A stretch of 64,000 bases of DNA from Boswellia sacra (lineage: Eukaryota > Streptophyta > Magnoliopsida > Sapindales > Burseraceae), in the NCBI GenBank assembly GCA_013180625.2, contig SNVD02003163.1, forward strand, positions 104,272 through 168,271. Direction: 5' to 3'. Shown piece by piece: positions 59,929 through 64,000 of the stretch. Position 1 is the first letter of the stretch, and every line of letters starts with the position of its first letter. The notes below the pieces were generated by a model that made no database searches, was not told the origin of the DNA, and was given only the letters and a program-made list of their open reading frames with translations. The position numbers and the translations under genes are program-made.

Positions 59929-62586
59929 GTATTTGCTAACTCTGAAGAGATATGTGCGTAGTCGTGCATATCCTGAGGCTTCTATTGCTAAAGGATACCT
60001 AATGGATGAGTGCACAAATTTTTGTTCAAGATATCTTGATGAAGTGGAAACTAAACTCAATCGAGGACCTCGGAATAAAGATGGTACCTGTGATGAAGGA
60101 GGGCAATTCGAACTTGATCATATCTCTTCGGTTCAAGCACATAGATGTGTGCTAGTCAATACAACTTCTATTGATCTATTTCGAGAGTAAGATATGCATA
60201 ATTTTCCTTCGTTACCTCAGTTCTTTTTGATATACAACTAAGTTAAGGTACTTTTTTATCTCTTTTTGATATCTTCCAATGTCTTCTCACACAGAAAGCA
60301 TCTTAATGAAATGCCACGTTCTTCTATTCATGAAATTCACAAAGAGCATAACAGAAAATTTCATGAATGGTTTCGAAATCATGTAAGTGCCAGAAATTTA
60401 GTTAACATTTTGTTGTTATAAAGATTTTTGTTGCTAACTATATGTGTTTCCATAGGTTCACTCATTGCAAGAGACCTCAAATGTATCATTGTATAAGGAA
60501 ATCATTCATTTAGCTAATGGCCCTAAATGGGGTGCATGTAGCTATAATTCTTATGTTGTTAACGGCTTCAAATTTCGTACCAAGGATGCAGATAAATACA
60601 AAAACACGTAACAATCTGGTGTTATTTTAAAGGTCGATACCATGAGTTATGCTAGTGCACGAGATCAAAACCCTCTTTTCGGTAGTGTAACATTTCTTGG
60701 AGTGTTAATAGATATAATTCAAATTTGATATGTCAATGACATGACTTTTATCATGTTCAAGTGTAATTAGGTTGATAATCAGACTGGAAAGAAGTGTGAT
60801 GAGTTCGACTTCACAATGGTTAATTTTAATCATCTGTTGTACAAAGATAACAGTATTGATGATAAACCTTTCATTTCAGTGGAGCAACGGAGCAAGTTTG
60901 CTACATCCAAGATCTGGTAGATGAAGATTGGCATGTTGTCATTAAAATGTCAACAAGAGATACATTTGATCTTACGTCCAGTAATTCATCTATTACGAAC
61001 ATGGTGCCTGATAAACGCATGAAAGTACACTCTTAAGCATAAATAATTAATGCTAATTGGACAGTATTATAAAGCTTTTATGATATTTTAGCATAATTAT
61101 TTTGCTTATGCCTCTTTTACATTTGTTTCATTTCTTTTGCATTTTCTTTAGTCTTTATCTTGAAATAAAGTATTGTCCTTAAATTGTGATTAATGGAAAT
61201 CATTTTTTTCAGGTTTAATAAAATGGACACAACTCTCAATCTATAGATCAAAATGGAGAGATTATTGAACCTGGAGCCACATGTCTCAATTTTACACAAA
61301 GTTGAAGAACAATCAAAAGCCCAAATCCAACATTTGATGGGCCGAAATTAAGACAGAACAAAACCAAATTGTAGTTGTTTCTCAACCCGACCCATGTCCA
61401 GTATTTGGGCCATATCTCAGAGAATAATTGTCCAAATTGCATGAATCTGGTGGCCCTGGAAAGATGAGACAAAATGCTACAACTTTCATGTTTTCTAGAA
61501 AGCCCAATTCGGTCCATTTGGTGGTCAAAAATCAGCTGCAAGTTAGTGGAATGTTTGGTGGCCGCCAATGTGGAAAAATTGGTGGAGGTTTGGTATAATA
61601 ATTCCATTTCATCACCTATTCAAGGACAACTTGAGGAATTGAATAGGGAGAGAGAAAAATCATTTGAGTTTATATTTTATCATTGTATATTATAATTCTC
61701 TCTTGTATTTTCTTTTTAGAAATGATAAGAATGAATTGTAAGTTAGGCTATAACTCTTGGTAAGGCTAGAGATGAACTTGTATGTGTAGTTTATCTATTT
61801 CTTCACTTTTATTCTACCTCAAGGGCTATAAAGATTGTATGTTTGTTTATGTGTTAAACTCTTTCTCATCTTGTGATTTCTTTTTAAACCAGAAATTATA
61901 ATTCTTAATTTCATATAAATTCAGTCATGCTTTCTTTATGTGATTCGTGTTGAATTATAATTGTTACTGGTAGTTTTGTTTTATGAGTTAGTCCTTTACT
62001 GCAATATTGTCATGTGATATATTGTCGCTGTTGGATAACTTGTAAGGATGAATGTTGTTGGTAAATATTGCTTGTAAAGAGTTTATGCATATCAAATACA
62101 TGTGTTTGTCATTTATGCTATACTATACATATTTTTCGATTGATTGTTTGGGATGTGAAACTTTCAATTGAGTTATAATTATTGAATCAAAGTGGAGATT
62201 AGATTTACAAAATATATAAGTGATTCTCAATGCCTTACTTCTTAATTACCATCGATTGTTTCCAATTATTAAACATTGTATTTTCTTTAGAACCAAACAC
62301 TTCAAAGTTAAATTTTATATCTTTATTATCTTTTATATTTTTGTTTTACTAACCTCTTTTATCAAAGGCCTCCTTGTGGATTCGACACCTCAACGTATAC
62401 TACAATAACCGCGGTATATTTTGGGCGTAAACAGTGCCACAAGTTGAGCTATATACACAGCAAGAACTAGATGAAAGGGGTTATTTTCATGAGGAAGATG
62501 TTCAATGGGTTAGACAAGTAGTTGAGAGAATAACAGCGATCATCAATCGAGAAGACAATGATGATGATATGTATGATGTTGATTGA
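59929..62586 (+). pseudogene. CACTA transposase, 3' exons, with a solo LTR inside
   Basis: Exon 59929-60186 reads 'YLLTLKRYVRSRAYPEASIA' and 'GYLMDECTNFCSRYLDEVE' (DUF4218-like region). Further exons are 60295-60382 ('MPRSSIHEIHKEHNRKFHEW') and from 60456 ('LANGPKWGACSYNSYVVNGF', the start of DUF4216). All have GT-AG borders. A TAA occurs in 'KNT-stop-QSGV' near 60609. A small frameshift precedes 'QVCYIQDLVDEDWHVVIKM' near 60890. The frame then reaches 'TNMVP' at 61008, is interrupted by the solo LTR, and resumes at 62439 as 'QVELYTQQELDERGYFHE', ending at TGA 62584-62586. The C-terminal acidic 'EDNDDDMYDVD' is typical. This completes the TNPD-like gene begun at 49574. Confidence 0.88.
61009..62433 (+). 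mobile_element. Solo LTR, probably Ty3/gypsy, inside the transposase
   Basis: Starts TGATAAACGCATGAAAG and ends TTTGGGCGTAAACA (1425 bp) with a perfect GTGCC target duplication (61004-61008 and 62434-62438). The end block CTCCTTGTGGATTCGACACC resembles the corresponding block of Tat/Athila-type gypsy LTRs. No coding sequence is present. Its removal restores the transposase reading frame across the junction. Orientation is inferred from that end block. Confidence 0.9.
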
Positions 62587-62845
62587 CAGTACTTCATTCG
62601 ACATGTTTTTTTTTTATTCCATGATTTTTTATATGGCTTTTGTTTTAGGGGCATTCTTCTTTTGTCCAATTATGTGACTTCCCCTCGACTGTGTAACCAT
62701 TACTTTTTATGAATGAAATATATAATTTTTTCAATTGAACTTGTATCGATTGTAATATTTTATTATATGCATATATTACTTATCGTGGAACTTAAACAAA
62801 TATATTAGCATTCTTTGACTGTGAATGTTTTTTGAATAGATAACT
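62587..62845. other. Spacer between the two CACTA genes
   Basis: AT-rich, about 260 bp. It probably holds the 3' untranslated region of the first gene and a short spacer or intron before the second. Confidence 0.5.
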
Positions 62846-63957
62846 ATACCGCCAAAGAGACCAAGAGACACCTCCATGGAGAGTATAATAGAATGAGAAG
62901 TAGAAGCTCGACGACAATCAGCAACATCTTCTCAAACTCAAACGAATAATGAAGGTATATAAATGTTTATTTAATTTTTTTTAAATTTATGATTGTTTAA
63001 ACATTTGTTGTTGTTTTTTTATAGATACGGGTGGTACATCAGGTATTGTGAGAGGATGTGGAGATGCTCGTATTGTTCGTGAGTGGGGTATAGGCCAAAG
63101 GTTGCATATTCAGTTTAACTCTCAACGGCAACCAATAAATGCAACCAAAGACAAATTAACCACCCAACTTGGAATCATAGCAAAAAATAGCAACATGGCT
63201 CCATTGACTTGTCCTCGATGGCAAAATTTGCCATCACATCTTTTGGATGCCATCTGGAAAGAAGTGAAGGTTATTTATCTTTAAGAAATCCATAAGATAA
63301 CATGTATATTGAGTTTGAACCTCGATTAATCTATTGTAATTTGTTTATGCAGGATAATACAGATGTTCCAGACAAGTATAAACCCTATTGTTTACAGCAT
63401 ATCGGGAACCTTTGGCGGGATTGGAAATCTCGTGTAAAGAGGGAGTACTACAAAAAATATGATACCGATGAGGATCGGTTACAATTTACTCCTCCCAGAG
63501 TTCAGCCGAATCAGTGGCCTATTCTTGTAGCTTATTAGGGAACAGAACAGGATAAAGTACGTGCCTAACATAATAACAAAAGTGTAGATTTCATATTTTC
63601 TTTTATATATATTGCAAGTCATATAATATAATTGTTGTTAATTTTGTTTATATTATAGGAAGCTGTAGAGAAGAATAAGGTAAATCGAGCACAACAAGTT
63701 GCACTTTATCGAACAGGCCGCGCGTCATTTTCTCAGAAACGAGAAGAGGTAAGTTACATTTGTTTGTTTATACACTCTTTATCTGTTGGTTATCAAGATT
63801 TACTTATATCTTTTTAGTAGTTGTATTATTGTAGTTCTGTTATTTTCTTGTTTAGATGATAAGGAATGGAGAGCAAACTGATCGCATTAGTGTCTTTGTC
63901 AAGACAAGAACAAAAAGTAATGGCGAAGTAGGTGATGATGAAAGTGCAGAGATAATT
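62846..63957 (+). pseudogene. Second CACTA gene, TNPA / Transposase_24 type, runs past the inspected exons
   Basis: In En/Spm elements the second product binds subterminal repeats and assists excision. Reading starts with 'PPKRPRDTSMESI' after an ATA at 62846 where an ATG is expected. Exons with GT-AG borders: 62846-62954, 63025-63269, 63353-63556, 63659-63748 and 63856-63957. Family features are 'GCGDARIVREWGIGQRLHI', 'LPSHLLDAIWKEVK', 'YCLQHIGNLWRDWKSRVKRE' and 'QPNQWPILVAY' (PF03004). Stops occur near 62894 (TGA) and at 63536 (TAG, where related proteins have Trp). The gene continues past the last donor at 63958 towards the window end. It lies downstream of, and in the same orientation as, the TNP2-type gene, as in En/Spm relatives. 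Confidence 0.82.
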
Positions 63958-64000
63958 GTAAGTTCTTTAATCTTTTGAATTTTTTATTCATCTACTATCG

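Overview
The window is nuclear DNA of a flowering plant, probably a eudicot. It is AT-rich, carries a plant-only DUF247 gene, and is otherwise almost entirely plant transposable elements: CACTA/En-Spm, Athila-like Ty3/gypsy, Ty1/copia including a Sirevirus-type element, and an L1-type LINE. I could not name the species. I saw no tRNA, rRNA, CRISPR array or prokaryote-style operon.

Layout, left part. Positions 1-9250 are one copy of a long LTR-like repeat, split by a non-autonomous CACTA element (1683-8148, TSD TCA). A complete single-exon DUF247 gene follows (12022-13491) with a 53-bp tandem repeat behind it. A second copy of the long repeat (14337-17295) lacks the CACTA insertion. It abuts a truncated DUF247 pseudogene (17303-17999), which is cut by a minus-strand copia fragment (18002-19446). 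That fragment is cut in turn by Athila-like element A (19447-25746). Element A stops exactly where a CACTA-like terminus starts.

Layout, right part. From 25747 (or possibly 29987) to beyond the window end the host DNA appears to be a large CACTA element. It carries a TNP2/TNPD-type transposase (49574-62586) and a second TNPA/Transposase_24-type gene (62846 to beyond 64000). It has received at least four insertions: a solo Sirevirus-type LTR (31249-33156, TSD AGTTG), Athila-like element B (34950-48874, TSD TTGCC) with a LINE inside its 3' LTR (35650-41754, 15-bp TSD), a Sirevirus-type element C (51828-59837), and a solo gypsy-type LTR (61009-62433, TSD GTGCC). If the boundaries are right, the nest is six levels deep: DUF247 > copia > A > CACTA > B > LINE.

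Most notable observation. Elements A and B belong to one family whose internal region has an Athila-like gag and a tRNA-Asp-type primer site but no recognisable pol. Where pol should be, both carry an intronless copy of a LOG gene (cytokinin riboside 5'-monophosphate phosphoribohydrolase), with a conserved TATA-containing leader and a conserved unidentified spacer ORF. Both LOG copies are now broken. Much of the decay of element B and of the CACTA transposase is by C:G to T:A nonsense changes in otherwise intact frames, as expected of methylated, silenced DNA. The only gene that looks functional is the DUF247 gene.
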